A stretch of DNA of 64,000 bases from JAXMAF01 sp046350555 (GCA_046350555.1 JAXMAF010000005.1:310001-374000); one strand, 5' to 3'; positions 55,011 to 63,274 are shown, counted from the first letter of the stretch. The notes: generated by a model from the letters alone, not told the origin. Program-made: numbers and translations.

Positions 55011-55832
55011 TCACGTTCCACCCACCTGGTACCGCAGGAACCTCGTGATCCTCACGCCGGCCGGCAGCAGTTCCTTGACGGACTTCTTGTCGTCCTTCAC
55101 GTACTTCTGGCCGAGCAGCGTGTTCTCCTCGAAGAACTTGCGCATCTTGCCCTGGGCGATCTTGGCCGCGATCTCGGCTGGCTTGCCGCTCTGCTTGGCC
55201 TCTTCCGTCGCGGCCTGCTGGTAGGCGGCGACGGTCTCGTGGGCCATGCCCGCCTCGTCGATCGCCTGCGGCGTCGGCACATGGGCGGCGATGTGCTGGC
55301 AGATGCCCGTGCCGAGGTCGGCCGGCATCGGGCCGTCGAACTGGAGGAGAACGCCCAGCTTGCCGTCGTGGTGCAGGTACGTGGCGAAGGCCGGGGCGGC
55401 CGCGGCGGCGAGCACCTCGCCGCGCGCGAGCGAGATGTTCTCGCCGGTGGTGATGCGCACGTCGTCGATGCGTGCCTTCATCGCGTCGCTGGCATTCACG
55501 GCGCCGGCGGGAGCGGCAAGCGCCATCCGGGCGATGTCGTTGGCCATGGCCCGGAACTTCTCGTTGCGCGCCGTGAAGTCGGTCTCCGCGCGGAGCTCGA
55601 AGATCGAGGCCTTCGCACCCTTCGGCTCGATGGCGATGGCGATGCAGCCCTCGCCCGCGGCGCGATCGGTTCGCGTGTCCATCTTGCCCTTCATCCGCTC
55701 GCGAAGGAGGGCCTCGGCGGCCTTCATGTCGCCGTTGGTCTCGGCGAGGGCGGACTTGCAGTCCATGATCCCGAGACCCGTCCGCTGGCGGAGGGTCATG
55801 GCGTCCTTGGCGCTGACATTGGCGGCTTGCAT
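55011..55832 (-). CDS. tsf: Translation elongation factor Ts
   Basis: 273 residues from ATG 55832. LRQRTGLGIMDCKSALAETNGDMKAAEALLRE is the N-terminal UBA-type domain, and ELRAETDFTARNEKFRAMAND contains the TDF(V/T)ARN signature that contacts EF-Tu. EF-Ts exchanges GDP for GTP on EF-Tu. The C-terminal half (FLRYQVGG end) is conserved in shape. It follows rpsB on the same strand by 183 bases, the normal order rpsB-tsf. The frame is intact. Confidence 0.96.
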   Translation of the reverse strand: MQAANVSAKDAMTLRQRTGLGIMDCKSALAETNGDMKAAEALLRERMKGKMDTRTDRAAGEGCIAIAIEPKGAKASIFELRAETDFTARNEKFRAMANDIARMALAAPAGAVNASDAMKARIDDVRITTGENISLARGEVLAAAAAPAFATYLHHDGKLGVLLQFDGPMPADLGTGICQHIAAHVPTPQAIDEAGMAHETVAAYQQAATEEAKQSGKPAEIAAKIAQGKMRKFFEENTLLGQKYVKDDKKSVKELLPAGVRITRFLRYQVGGT

Positions 55833-56015
55833 GGCGTGAGTTCCGTGAAGGGTGTCGAATCGAGGGGAAGGTTGGAATGTGTGGACAAGACCGGGCATCG
55901 CGGCCGGCATGCACCCGGTTCGTCCGCGCCGCCAAGCCACCGGGGCCAAGGGCGAAGAACGCGCGTGGCGCTGCGGTGAACGGGCGCGAGGCCGGGGCTG
56001 CGACCTGGTCGGGTA

Positions 56016-56861
56016 TCAGCCGCGCTCGGCGGCGGCCGGCGCTGACGCCTCGGTGGCCTCGGCCGGTGCCGGGGCGGACGAATCGTCGGCGCGGAACTGC
56101 GATCGGCTCGATCGCCGGCGCGGCGGGGCGCCGGCGCTGGTGGGAGCGGCCTCCTCGCCCTCGCGCTCGCCCTTGGTCGTGCGGATCGTCTTGCCTTCGG
56201 TCACCGACGCGCAGAGCTCGCGCACAACCACGTCGATGGAACGCATCGAGTCGTCGTTGCCGGGAATCGGGATGTCGGCGAGGTCGGGATCGCCGTCGGT
56301 GTCGATGAGGCAGATCGTCGGGATGCCGAGGTTGCGGGCCTCGCGGAGCGCGTTGAGCTCTCGTGTGGTGTCGATCACGACCATCGCGCCGGGCAGCTTG
56401 GTCATCGTCCGGATGCCGTTGAGGTTGCGGAAGATCTTCTTCCGCTCGCGCTGGAGCTGCGACTCCATCTTCTTCGAGTAGTTGTTGATCTCGCCGCTCT
56501 CGACGAGCTTCTCGAGCTCCTCGAGCCGCTTGAGCCGGTCGCGGATGGTGCGGAAGTTCGTGAGCGTTCCACCCAGCCAGCGCTCGGTGACGTAGGGCAT
56601 CTTGACGTCGGCGCAGTGCTGTTCGATCGCACCCTTGGCCTGTCGCTTGGTGCCGACGAAGCAGACGTCCTTGTTCTCGGAGACGGCGCGGGCGATGAAG
56701 CGCTTCGCGAGCAGGAGACCCTTGATCGTCTCCTTGATGTCGATGATGTGGATCTGGTTGCGGACCGAATGGATGTACGGCCGCATCTTCGGATTCCAGT
56801 TGCTGCGGCGCTGGCCGAAGTGGATTCCGGCTTCGATGAGGTCCTTGACGAGCGAGGCCAT
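56016..56861 (-). CDS. rpsB: 30S ribosomal protein S2 with C-terminal extension
   Basis: 281 residues from ATG 56861, with AGGAG 8 bases upstream. LIEAGIHFGQRRSNWNPKM, IHIIDIKETIKGL, RWLGGTLTNF and LPGAMVVIDTTRELNALREA are S2 signatures; IPGNDDSMRSI ends the core. The last 60 residues are an Ala/Ser/Arg/Glu-rich extension not found in E. coli S2 but common in some phyla. S2 binds late to the 30S subunit near S1. A promoter-like element lies 213-249 bases upstream. Confidence 0.96.
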   Translation of the reverse strand: MASLVKDLIEAGIHFGQRRSNWNPKMRPYIHSVRNQIHIIDIKETIKGLLLAKRFIARAVSENKDVCFVGTKRQAKGAIEQHCADVKMPYVTERWLGGTLTNFRTIRDRLKRLEELEKLVESGEINNYSKKMESQLQRERKKIFRNLNGIRTMTKLPGAMVVIDTTRELNALREARNLGIPTICLIDTDGDPDLADIPIPGNDDSMRSIDVVVRELCASVTEGKTIRTTKGEREGEEAAPTSAGAPPRRRSSRSQFRADDSSAPAPAEATEASAPAAAERG

Positions 56862-57081
56862 GGGGAGACTCCTGTGCAGCGACACCGGCCGGATGAGCGA
56901 TGGAGCCGTCGGCCAGGGAGGGCCGCCGGGCTCGCCCGACGCAAGGGCGCTTCGTGTTCGGCATGAACGATCGGTTTGGCCGATCGTCGGGCGGAACGCC
57001 CGATGAAGGGAAGCTTCGGTCCGGCGTTCCACCTGCCGCCGCACCGTCGTCGGCGACGAATGTCGTCAACGAGGAGCGAAG

Positions 57082-57110
57082 AGTCTACCGGGCGCAGGCG
57101 GGCGAGGCAA
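57082..57110 (-). promoter_or_regulatory. Promoter-like element upstream of rpsB
   Basis: On the minus strand TTGCCT (57110-57105) and TAGACT (57087-57082) are separated by 17 bases, a good match to a housekeeping promoter. The leader to the rpsB ATG would be about 215 bases, long enough for the S2 autoregulation found in other bacteria. Its -35 lies 32 bases from the divergent SPFH promoter. Confidence 0.45.
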
Positions 57111-57141
57111 TCAACGGGGCGAGGCCCGGCTGCGTCGGCCG

Positions 57142-57171
57142 TTGACGTATGAAATCATGGTGATATCATAC
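57142..57171 (+). promoter_or_regulatory. Promoter with overlapping operator-like inverted repeat upstream of the SPFH gene
   Basis: TTGACG (57142-57147), a 16-base spacer and TATCAT (57164-57169) make a near-consensus promoter. An inverted repeat, GTATGAAATCA (57147-57157) and TGATATCATAC (57161-57171), with ten of eleven positions paired around a TGG centre, covers the spacer and the -10 box. A protein bound here would block transcription. The patch is AT-rich against very GC-rich surroundings. The ribbon-helix-helix protein encoded downstream is one candidate repressor. Confidence 0.6.
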
Positions 57172-57315
57172 CAATATTGTTTCGACGAGGTTGGATGGAG
57201 GCCGGCGATCCGTATCGACGATGACGTCCCGGCGTACGTTCCCGCAATCACAACCCCCATCCCGCCGCCGCGTCGCGGCGCTCCGCGTCGCCCGCGATTC
57301 AACCAGAGGTCCACG

Positions 57316-58206
57316 ATGCACAAGCAACACGTCGTTCATCCGCTGTCGGGCTGGGTCATGCTCGCCGTCAACATCGCGGCGGTGATCGCGGTGATCGCGA
57401 TCTTCATCATCGGCGTGCGAACCGTGAACGGGCGCCAGCGCGAGGCCTGTCCCGCCGGCGGGTCCGCTGCTGATGATCATCGCGACACTGGGGTTCGCGC
57501 TGACGATCCTCTCGTTCCGCGGCTTCATCGTCCAGCCCAACCACGGCGGGTGCTCATCCTTCGGCAAGTACAAGGGAAATCGTGCTCGATCCGGGGTTTC
57601 ACTGGGCGAACCTGTTCCCGACGCGGACGCTCGTCTCGCAGCGGCTGCGGAACCTCGAAGGGCGCCCACCTCAAGGTCAACGACCGGCAGGGCAACCATC
57701 GAGATCGCGGCGGTCGTCGTCTGGAAGGTCGCCGACACGCCGCAGGCCGTCTTCGATGTCGACGACTATTCGCAGTTCGTGAAGGTCCAGAGCGAGACGG
57801 CGGCGGCTATCTCGCCAACTCGTACTGTACGACCATGGCGAGGAGCACGAGATCACGTTGCGCAGCAACACCGACGAGGTCTCCGTGGCGCTCGAGAAGG
57901 AACTCGGCGAGCGGCTCTCGAAGGCGGGTGTCGCCGTCGAAGAGGCCGACGCACCTCGCCTATGCCGCCGAGATCGCCGGCGCGATGCTCCGCCGGCAGC
58001 AGGCCGAGGCGGTGATCGCGGCGCGCCAGAAGATCGTGCAGGGCGCCGTGAGCATGGTGCAGATGGCCCTCGACGAGCTCGCGGCCAAGCAGGTCGTGAC
58101 GCTCGACGACGAACGTCGCGCAGCGATGGTGAGCAACCTGCTCGTCGTGCTGTGCGGCGAGTCCGAGGTTCAGCCGGTGGTGAACACCGGGACCTTGTAT
58201 TCGTGA
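57316..58206 (+). CDS. SPFH (band 7/prohibitin-like) membrane protein (interrupted by frameshifts)
   Basis: From ATG 57316 (MHKQHVVHPLSGWVMLAVNI) two membrane helices come first (AAVIAVIAIFIIGVRTV; MIIATLGFALTILSFRGFIV). The band 7 domain follows in changing frames: VLDPGFHWANLFPTRTLVSQ, then IEIAAVVVWKVADTPQAVF with DVDDYSQFVKVQSET, ITLRSNTDEVSVALEKELGE, LAYAAEIAGAMLRRQQAEAV and finally VSNLLVVLCGESEVQPVVNT. The order is exactly that of the roughly 290-residue SPFH family often paired with an Arc-like protein. At least five frame changes occur. SPFH proteins form ring-like membrane scaffolds. The RHH gene starts 4 bases after the stop. Confidence 0.82.
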   Translation: MHKQHVVHPLSGWVMLAVNIAAVIAVIAIFIIGVRTVNGRQREACPAGGSAADDHRDTGVRADDPLVPRLHRPAQPRRVLILRQVQGKSCSIRGFTGRTCSRRGRSSRSGCGTSKGAHLKVNDRQGNHRDRGGRRLEGRRHAAGRLRCRRLFAVREGPERDGGGYLANSYCTTMARSTRSRCAATPTRSPWRSRRNSASGSRRRVSPSKRPTHLAYAAEIAGAMLRRQQAEAVIAARQKIVQGAVSMVQMALDELAAKQVVTLDDERRAAMVSNLLVVLCGESEVQPVVNTGTLYS

Positions 58207-58209
58207 GCG

Positions 58210-58429
58210 ATGGACGATCTCTCCCCGAGCGCTCGCAAGCACTTCCTGCTCCGTCTCGAGCCGTCCCTGTACGCTGCGCTCGAGGCATGGGCGGCGCAGG
58301 AGATGCGCAGCGTCAACGGTCAGATCGAGTGGCTGCTGCGGGAGGGCGATCCGCCGGCGAGGCGGGGTGAAGCGCAGCGGCGGGCGCGCCGCGCGATGCG
58401 CTGCCGATCCATCCACCGGGAGGGAGTGA
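58210..58429 (+). CDS. Arc-like ribbon-helix-helix protein (one frameshift)
   Basis: From ATG 58210: KHFLLRLEPSLYAALEAWAAQ, then EMRSVNGQIEWLLRE, which is the RHH fold with strand (FLLRL), helix, and the SVNGQIE helix-2 motif of Arc/Mnt/ParG-type DNA-binding proteins. One base too many near 58,350 moves the frame; the corrected tail reads AIRRRGGVKRSGGRAARCAA and stops at 58427-58429, giving about 72 residues. It starts 4 bases after the SPFH stop. A role in regulating its own operon or as adaptor to the SPFH protein is inferred. Confidence 0.72.
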
Positions 58430-58513
58430 TGCGGCGGGTGCAGCGGGAGTCGCGCGACGCCCGATCCGCGCCGACGCGACCTTCGCCTGTGGATGACGTC
58501 GACGCGACGGGTG

Positions 58514-58884
58514 CTACGCGGCCTTCTTCACGGCCGAACCAGCCATCTCGACGAGACGGTCGAACGTGGCGGGATCGTGGATCGCCAGCCCGCTCAGCAT
58601 CTTGCGGTTGAGCAGCACGCCGGCGCGTTGCATGCCGTTGATGAAGGATGCTGCTGTAACGGGTGCCGCATCCTGCAGGCGGCCGTGATGCGGGTGATCC
58701 AGAGCCGCGCGATAGTCCCGCTTGCGGGCGCGGCGGCGATCGTGCGCCACGCGTTGCGCCCGGCCGCGCATCAGGCGATGCGCGTTTGCCGGGCGCGAGC
58801 GATGCTTGGTTCGTAGTAGCCGCGATTTTGCGCAGCAGCTTGCGACGGGCCTGGGGCGCGGGCGCCCTTGCGAACGCGGGGCAT
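58514..58884 (-). CDS. rplT: 50S ribosomal protein L20 (interrupted by frameshifts)
   Basis: Start ATG 58884 (MPRVRKG). Fragments RGYYEPS and, in another frame, SFINGMQRAGVLLNRKMLSG with LAIHDPATFDRLVEMAGSAV match L20, whose normal length is near 118 residues. The span is 371 bases, not a multiple of three, so a net frame error exists, with the middle (helix with RDRRNKKRDFRRLWI in the family) visible only as KRDYRAALDH in the wrong frame. L20 is needed for 50S assembly, so the gene must be intact in a living cell; this argues that the breaks are errors. It follows rpmI as usual. Confidence 0.85.
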
Positions 58885-59102
58885 GGGTGGCGTTCGAATG
58901 GTGTCCGGCGGGGGCGGCGTGTGCCGCGCTTGGTCCCGAGGCGGGAAATCCCGACGGACGGTGCGAGTGTGAACGGCGAACTTCAGGCGTCGTGCTGGTG
59001 GCTGGTGGTCCTCGCGGGTCGCTCGATGCGGCCTCCACGAGATCCGTTGTCCGATCATCGCCCGCCATGGCGACGCTGCGGAACGATCCGCATCGGTCGA
59101 TG

Positions 59103-59372
59103 CTACGCCGACTTCTCGGTCGCCGCGGCCTTCTCCTTCGGCCGCGCTCGGCCATGTGCTGCTCCTCGGGAGCGCAGCGGCCGCTGAAGCAGCAACGACA
59201 GGCGACGGATCATGCCGCGCCGCGCGTAGCGGTTCTTGCGGTAGCTCTGAACCTGCTCGCCGGTCTTGTTGCTCTTGAGGTGGCGGCTGTTCGGCGGACG
59301 GAACTTGATCTTCCCCGACTTGGTGATCTTGATCCGCTTGAGCAACCCCTTGTGGGACTTCTGCTTGGGCAT
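59103..59372 (-). CDS. rpmI: 50S ribosomal protein L35
   Basis: 89 residues from ATG 59372, AGGA 7 bases upstream. MPKQKSHKGLLKRIKITKSG, then RPPNSRHLKSNKTGEQVQSY and RKNRYARRGMIRRLSLLLQR follow the basic L35 pattern, including the SHL-K-type segment. Typical L35 is 64 residues; this one has about 22 additional residues, mostly Arg/Ala/Lys, at the C-terminus. rplT starts 218 bases later on the same strand. The usual upstream infC is not in this window. Confidence 0.9.
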   Translation of the reverse strand: MPKQKSHKGLLKRIKITKSGKIKFRPPNSRHLKSNKTGEQVQSYRKNRYARRGMIRRLSLLLQRPLRSRGAAHGRARPKEKAAATEKSA

Positions 59373-59525
59373 GACGCCGTCCTGTGGCCGCAGCCGGCCG
59401 CCCCCGAACGCGACGGAACTCGCACCGGGGGCCGGCGAGAGACAAGTCGGAGAAGGTAGCACGGACCGCCGAGGGCGTCAACACACTCGTCCGCAGGCCT
59501 TGGTCGCTTGGTCGCGCAATCCACC

Positions 59526-59690
59526 GCGCAGCCCGCCGGGCTCAGCCCGGCGCGGCGTACGAAAGCGAGTGTCGGCCCAGAGGGCCGAACGGAGCGCTCA
59601 AACAAGCTACCCGCGCAGCCCGCCGGGCTCGGCCCGGCGCGGCGTACGAAAGCGAGTGTCGGCCCGGAGGGCCGAACGGAGCGCTCAAAC
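59526..59690. repeat. Tandem 78-base palindromic element, two copies
   Basis: Two copies (59526-59603 and 59613-59690) differ at only two bases and are 9 bases apart. Each contains hairpin GCCGGGC-tcR-GCCCGGC and hairpin TCGGCCC-RGA-GGGCCGA, both perfect 7-base stems, separated by a spacer containing CGTACGAAAGCGAGTG. The spacer core recurs in degenerate form at 28.1-28.3 kb in the opposite orientation. It fills the 317-base gap between rpmI and the membrane-anchored gene at 59690, whose stop begins at the end of copy 2. Confidence 0.8.
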
Positions 59691-60610
59691 TACTGCGACA
59701 GGAAGTTGTCGTCGGGGCTCGGCCACGCTCCGTGCAGCAGATCCTCGTGGCCTGGGCCGACCCGGATCAACCACAGGTTGTCGTCGCCCTGGGGTCCCTT
59801 CACCACGGGCCTCAGCAGCCAGCGGACCTCGAGCGTTCCGAAGAGCACCTGCTGGCCGTTCCCGCGGTGGCTCGTCGAAGGCAGGACGACGTCGGTGACG
59901 GGCTCGCCCTGGATCGCGCGGTCGATCATGGGGTTGCGGTCCGACAGCAACGCCAGGTTCGGGCGCGCGTCGATCTGCGCGTCCTCGGAACCCATGATCA
60001 TTCGATAGGCGTAGCTCGGTCCGGCTCCGCCATGGCCGGGGCAATTGAGGTGGCCGCGCTGGCAGTAGCCGCCGTCCAGCAGGGCCGCGAGGTTCTCGCT
60101 GTTGCGCCTCGATTCCCACGGGTCGCGAGCGCCATGCGGCAACTCGCCACCATGGTCGCGGGCGAAGAGGTTCAACGCCCCGCCAAGCGAGGCGAGATTG
60201 GCCGCGCATGCGTTCTGGGCCGAGACGTCGTGCACGCGCCGCACCACCGGGACGAGCACACCGAAGCCGATCAGGAAGACCGCCGCCAATGTGACCAGGT
60301 CGCTCCAGCGCGGCCGCCAGCGCGCCGCGCCTTCCGTGCCGACGAGCCTGAACTGCTCCTGGGCCTCACGGTCGTGTCGATCGATCCGCGCCAGCGTCGC
60401 ATCGACGAGCGACGCATCGCCGACCGACACCGGGTAGTCGTCCAGCCGCCGCAGGAGCGCGGCGATCCGATCGCCGCGCGCGCGGTCCGCCGGCGCCAGT
60501 CGGTCGAGCAGCGCCTCGTCGAAGCCATCCTCGGCAAGGAGATCGAGAACGCGCGCATCCTCGGGCGACAGCGTCAGGCGTCGATCGGGCTGGTTCGTCG
60601 GTCGGGTCAT
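59690..60610 (-). CDS. Membrane-anchored protein with prepilin-like globular domain, probable anti-sigma factor
   Basis: 306 residues from ATG 60610. The cytoplasmic part (about 1-105) begins MTRPTNQPDRRLTLSPEDAR and is acidic and helical, without a zinc motif. One helix (LVTLAAVFLIGFGVLVPVV) follows. The outside part reads CAANLASLGGALNLFARDHG, GHLNCPGHGG, SYAYRMIMGS and HRGNGQQVLFGTLEVRWLLR, a pattern like the globular domain of DUF1559-type prepilins (N-HRG-G-VLFADGHV) without the pilin leader. An ECF sigma gene lies 122 bases upstream, so an anti-sigma role is likely. Confidence 0.65.
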   Translation of the reverse strand: MTRPTNQPDRRLTLSPEDARVLDLLAEDGFDEALLDRLAPADRARGDRIAALLRRLDDYPVSVGDASLVDATLARIDRHDREAQEQFRLVGTEGAARWRPRWSDLVTLAAVFLIGFGVLVPVVRRVHDVSAQNACAANLASLGGALNLFARDHGGELPHGARDPWESRRNSENLAALLDGGYCQRGHLNCPGHGGAGPSYAYRMIMGSEDAQIDARPNLALLSDRNPMIDRAIQGEPVTDVVLPSTSHRGNGQQVLFGTLEVRWLLRPVVKGPQGDDNLWLIRVGPGHEDLLHGAWPSPDDNFLSQ

Positions 60611-60732
60611 GGCAACGGGCTGAGAGCGGTCGGTCGGGGGGTGGTCGGGGGGATCATCGAACGTGTCTACGCGGCCGGACGGTGGAAAGATCGAACGCGA
60701 TTCCGATCGGTCGCGTCCTTCCTCGGCGGAAA

Positions 60733-61347
60733 CTAGGGATCGACGGGGGAGTCCTCGCTGGGGCGCGCGGCCTTCCACCCCGCCGCGAAGTTGGCGACGG
60801 CGGCGTGCAGGCGGCTCTTGACGGTTCCAAGGGGAATCTCCAGCGCGTCGGAAATCTGGTTGTAGCTCATGCGCTGGAAATAGCTCAGCAGCAGGATCTC
60901 GCGATGGTGGGCGGGAAGCCGGTCGAGCACGCCGCGCACCAGCGCGGCCCGCTCCTCGCCGCCCATCGGGGCGTCGGGAGACTCCTGGTCGCCTTCGAGC
61001 AGGTCGATGAACGACTCGCTCTCGCCCGCCTCGCCGATCGCCGACGAGAGCGAAAGGGGCGCCTTCCGCTGATTCCGTCGGTAGTGGTCGCGCGCCTTGT
61101 TGGCCGCGATCGTGAAGAGCCACGGCTTGAATCGGCGCTCCGGATCGAAGCTCCGGGCCGAGAGGTGCACCTGGAGGAACGCCTCCTGGAAGACGTCCTC
61201 GGCCGCGGCGCGCGACCCGAGGAAACGGATCAGGAAGTGCAGCAGCTCGTCGCGGTAGCGCTCGACCAGGTTGCCGAATGCACGCCGGTCGCCGTCGATT
61301 GACGCGGCGAGCAGTGCTTCATCGGATTCGACGGCGCGATCGGTCAC
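60733..61347 (-). CDS. ECF-type RNA polymerase sigma factor
   Basis: 204 residues from the GTG at 61347 (TDRAVESDEALLAASIDGDR). Region 2 is LGSRAAAEDVFQEAFLQVHLSARSF with WLFTIAANKARDHYRR, and region 4 is REILLLSYFQRMSYNQISDALEIPLGTVKSRLH. A 30-residue acidic linker lies between (ESESFIDLLEGDQESPDAP). An extension to 61920 has no support and runs through Arg-rich noise. The partner gene downstream should encode its membrane inhibitor. It resembles SigE-like planctomycete ECF factors by general layout. Confidence 0.9.
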   Translation of the reverse strand: MTDRAVESDEALLAASIDGDRRAFGNLVERYRDELLHFLIRFLGSRAAAEDVFQEAFLQVHLSARSFDPERRFKPWLFTIAANKARDHYRRNQRKAPLSLSSAIGEAGESESFIDLLEGDQESPDAPMGGEERAALVRGVLDRLPAHHREILLLSYFQRMSYNQISDALEIPLGTVKSRLHAAVANFAAGWKAARPSEDSPVDP

Positions 61348-61883
61348 GAGGCGTTGGGCGGCCCGCGACCAGGCGGACGGCCCGGCCGCACGGATGGGCG
61401 ACGCGGGTGGGATTCTACGGTCTCGATGGCGTTCGTTGGCCCGCTTGGCGCTCCATTCGTCCAAGCCCGGCCGGCCGACCCATCGCATGGGCCCTCCGCG
61501 GATCCGACGGCGCGCACGGCAGCGCGAGCGGCGATCGATCCGGCGCTCGACGGCCTCCCGCGCCATGCCGAGGCCGCCATTGGCCGCAGAGGCACCGGAA
61601 CCGCGAACGACAGCCGCCACCGCGCTCATGGGCCCGTTGCTACGATGGCGACCTCGACCTGGATCGGAGTGGATCGCCAAATGTGGCGGGTTTGATCCGG
61701 TTTCTGGCCGATGAGTCCCCCGCGTTCGTTCGCCGCCGCGCGGCGGTGGCGCTTGGCGAGACACCAACGCCCCGCCCCGGGGTCCGATCGCGGCACGGGA
61801 AGCACGACGCTCGACCCGAAACCCTCTCTCTCGAAACCCTCTCGAAACCCCGTCCGAAACTCCAGCCCGAGACTCTCGACCCC
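61348..61883. other. Divergent intergenic region between sigma factor gene and hpnH
   Basis: 536 bases with no frame of coding quality. It must hold promoters for both genes, but none is obvious. Four CGAAAC units in short tandem order (about 61,818-61,862, as in TCTCGAAACCC) lie just upstream of the hpnH start and could be a protein-binding array or chance repeat. Confidence 0.35.
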
Positions 61884-63074
61884 ATGGCCGTTCCCGTCTC
61901 CCAAATGTGGACCGTCGCAAGCTACGTCCTTTCGCAGAAGCTGCGCCGGCGGAAGCGCTATCCGCTGGTCCTCATGCTCGAGCCGCTCTTCCGCTGCAAC
62001 CTCGCCTGCGCCGGCTGCGGCAAGATCCAGTACCCGCCGCACGTGCTCAAGCGGCAGCTCTCGGTCGAGCAGTGCGTGAAGGCCGCCGACGAATGCGGGG
62101 CGCCGATGGTCTCGATTCCCGGAGGTGAACCGCTGCTGCATCCGCAGATCGGCGAGATCGTCAAGGCGCTGGTCGCGAGGAAGAAGTACATCTATCTCTG
62201 CACCAACGCGCTGCTGCTCAAGGAGAAGCTCGACGAGGGTGTCTTCACGCCCAGCAAGTTCCTCACCTTCTCGGTCCACATGGACGGACTCGAGGAGCAC
62301 CACGACTTCGCCGTGTGCCGCGAGGGAACCTACGCGAAGGCCATCGAGGGGATCCGCCAGGCGGTGAAGATGGGCTTCCGCGTCACGACGAACACGACGC
62401 TCTTCGACGGCGCCGATCCGAACGCGGTCCGCGACTTCTTCGACGAGATGATGGAGGTCGGCGTCGAGGGCATGATGGTCAGTCCCGGCTACGCGTACGA
62501 CAAGGCGCCGGACCAGAAGAGCTTCCTGCCCAGGCGGAAGACGAACGAGCTCTTCGAGATGATCCTCTCGAACCGTCCCACCGGCCGCGGGGAGACGACC
62601 GGACGCGGCGCCGGCGCGTCCCGGGCGGGGCGCAAGTGGCGCTTCAACATGTCGCCGCTCTTCCTCGAGTTTCTCATGGGGAAGCGCGACTACGAGTGCA
62701 TTCCCTGGGGCAGCCCCTGCTACAACGTCTTCGGCTGGCAGAAGCCGTGCTACCTGCTCCAGGAGGGCTACGCCGACTCGTTCAAGGAGCTGATCGACGA
62801 GACCGACTGGGACAACTACGGCCATCGCTCCGGCAACCCCAAGTGCGCCAACTGCATGGTGCACTGCGGGTACGAGCCGTCGGCGGTGAACCACACGTTC
62901 TCGTCCTTCCGCGGCCTGTGGGGCACGGTCAAGGCGATGATCTTCGACACCTACGCCAATCCGGCGGCGCAGGGACGGCTCGAGGAGGAGCGCGGCAAGC
63001 CGCACGGCCCGATGGCCCATCTCGTGCAGCTCGGCTTCGGCGGCGACCTGATCGAGAAGCGCGGCGCGGCGTGA
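61884..63074 (+). CDS. hpnH: Adenosyl-hopene transferase HpnH (radical SAM)
   Basis: 396 residues from ATG 61884 (MAVPVSQMWTVASYVLSQKL). FRCNLACAGCGKIQYP carries the CX3CX2C iron-sulfur motif, and MVSIPGGEPLLHPQIGEIV the GGE SAM site. FSVHMDGLEEHHDFAVCREG and GYAYDKAPDQKSFLPR are specific to HpnH, which joins 5'-deoxyadenosine to diploptene in the first step of extended hopanoid synthesis. A Gly/Arg/Thr-rich insert of about 15 residues sits at roughly 231-245. Other hopanoid genes are not in the window. The C-terminal cysteines (PKCANCMVHCG) match a further cluster region. Confidence 0.93.
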   Translation: MAVPVSQMWTVASYVLSQKLRRRKRYPLVLMLEPLFRCNLACAGCGKIQYPPHVLKRQLSVEQCVKAADECGAPMVSIPGGEPLLHPQIGEIVKALVARKKYIYLCTNALLLKEKLDEGVFTPSKFLTFSVHMDGLEEHHDFAVCREGTYAKAIEGIRQAVKMGFRVTTNTTLFDGADPNAVRDFFDEMMEVGVEGMMVSPGYAYDKAPDQKSFLPRRKTNELFEMILSNRPTGRGETTGRGAGASRAGRKWRFNMSPLFLEFLMGKRDYECIPWGSPCYNVFGWQKPCYLLQEGYADSFKELIDETDWDNYGHRSGNPKCANCMVHCGYEPSAVNHTFSSFRGLWGTVKAMIFDTYANPAAQGRLEEERGKPHGPMAHLVQLGFGGDLIEKRGAA

Positions 63075-63274
63075 TGCCGAGCTGCTACGGATTCCAGCAG
63101 ACCGCCATGCGTTCGACCCCGTCTGCCCAGAGCGGCGTCTCGCGGCGGAATCGGGTTGGGTCACGCGCGAGCATCGACCTGGACGCGTAGGAGGCGTTCA
63201 TCGCGGCCACCGCGGCGCCGTGGACATCCTGTCCGTCGCGCCTGCGGGGCGCCGCCCGGCGCGACAATCGGGGG

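Noticed and set aside
57316..58206. Programmed frameshifting in the SPFH gene
   Set aside because: At least five shifts of both kinds at unrelated sites; neighbouring rplT is also broken. Sequence error explains it better.
59526..59690. Possible CRISPR array
   Set aside because: Only two copies, 78 bases long with a 9-base gap; no cas genes. It is a palindromic repeat instead.
61354..61695. 113-codon plus frame between sigma gene and hpnH
   Set aside because: Low-complexity Arg/Pro/Ala text without any recognisable motif, overlapping several equally long noise frames.
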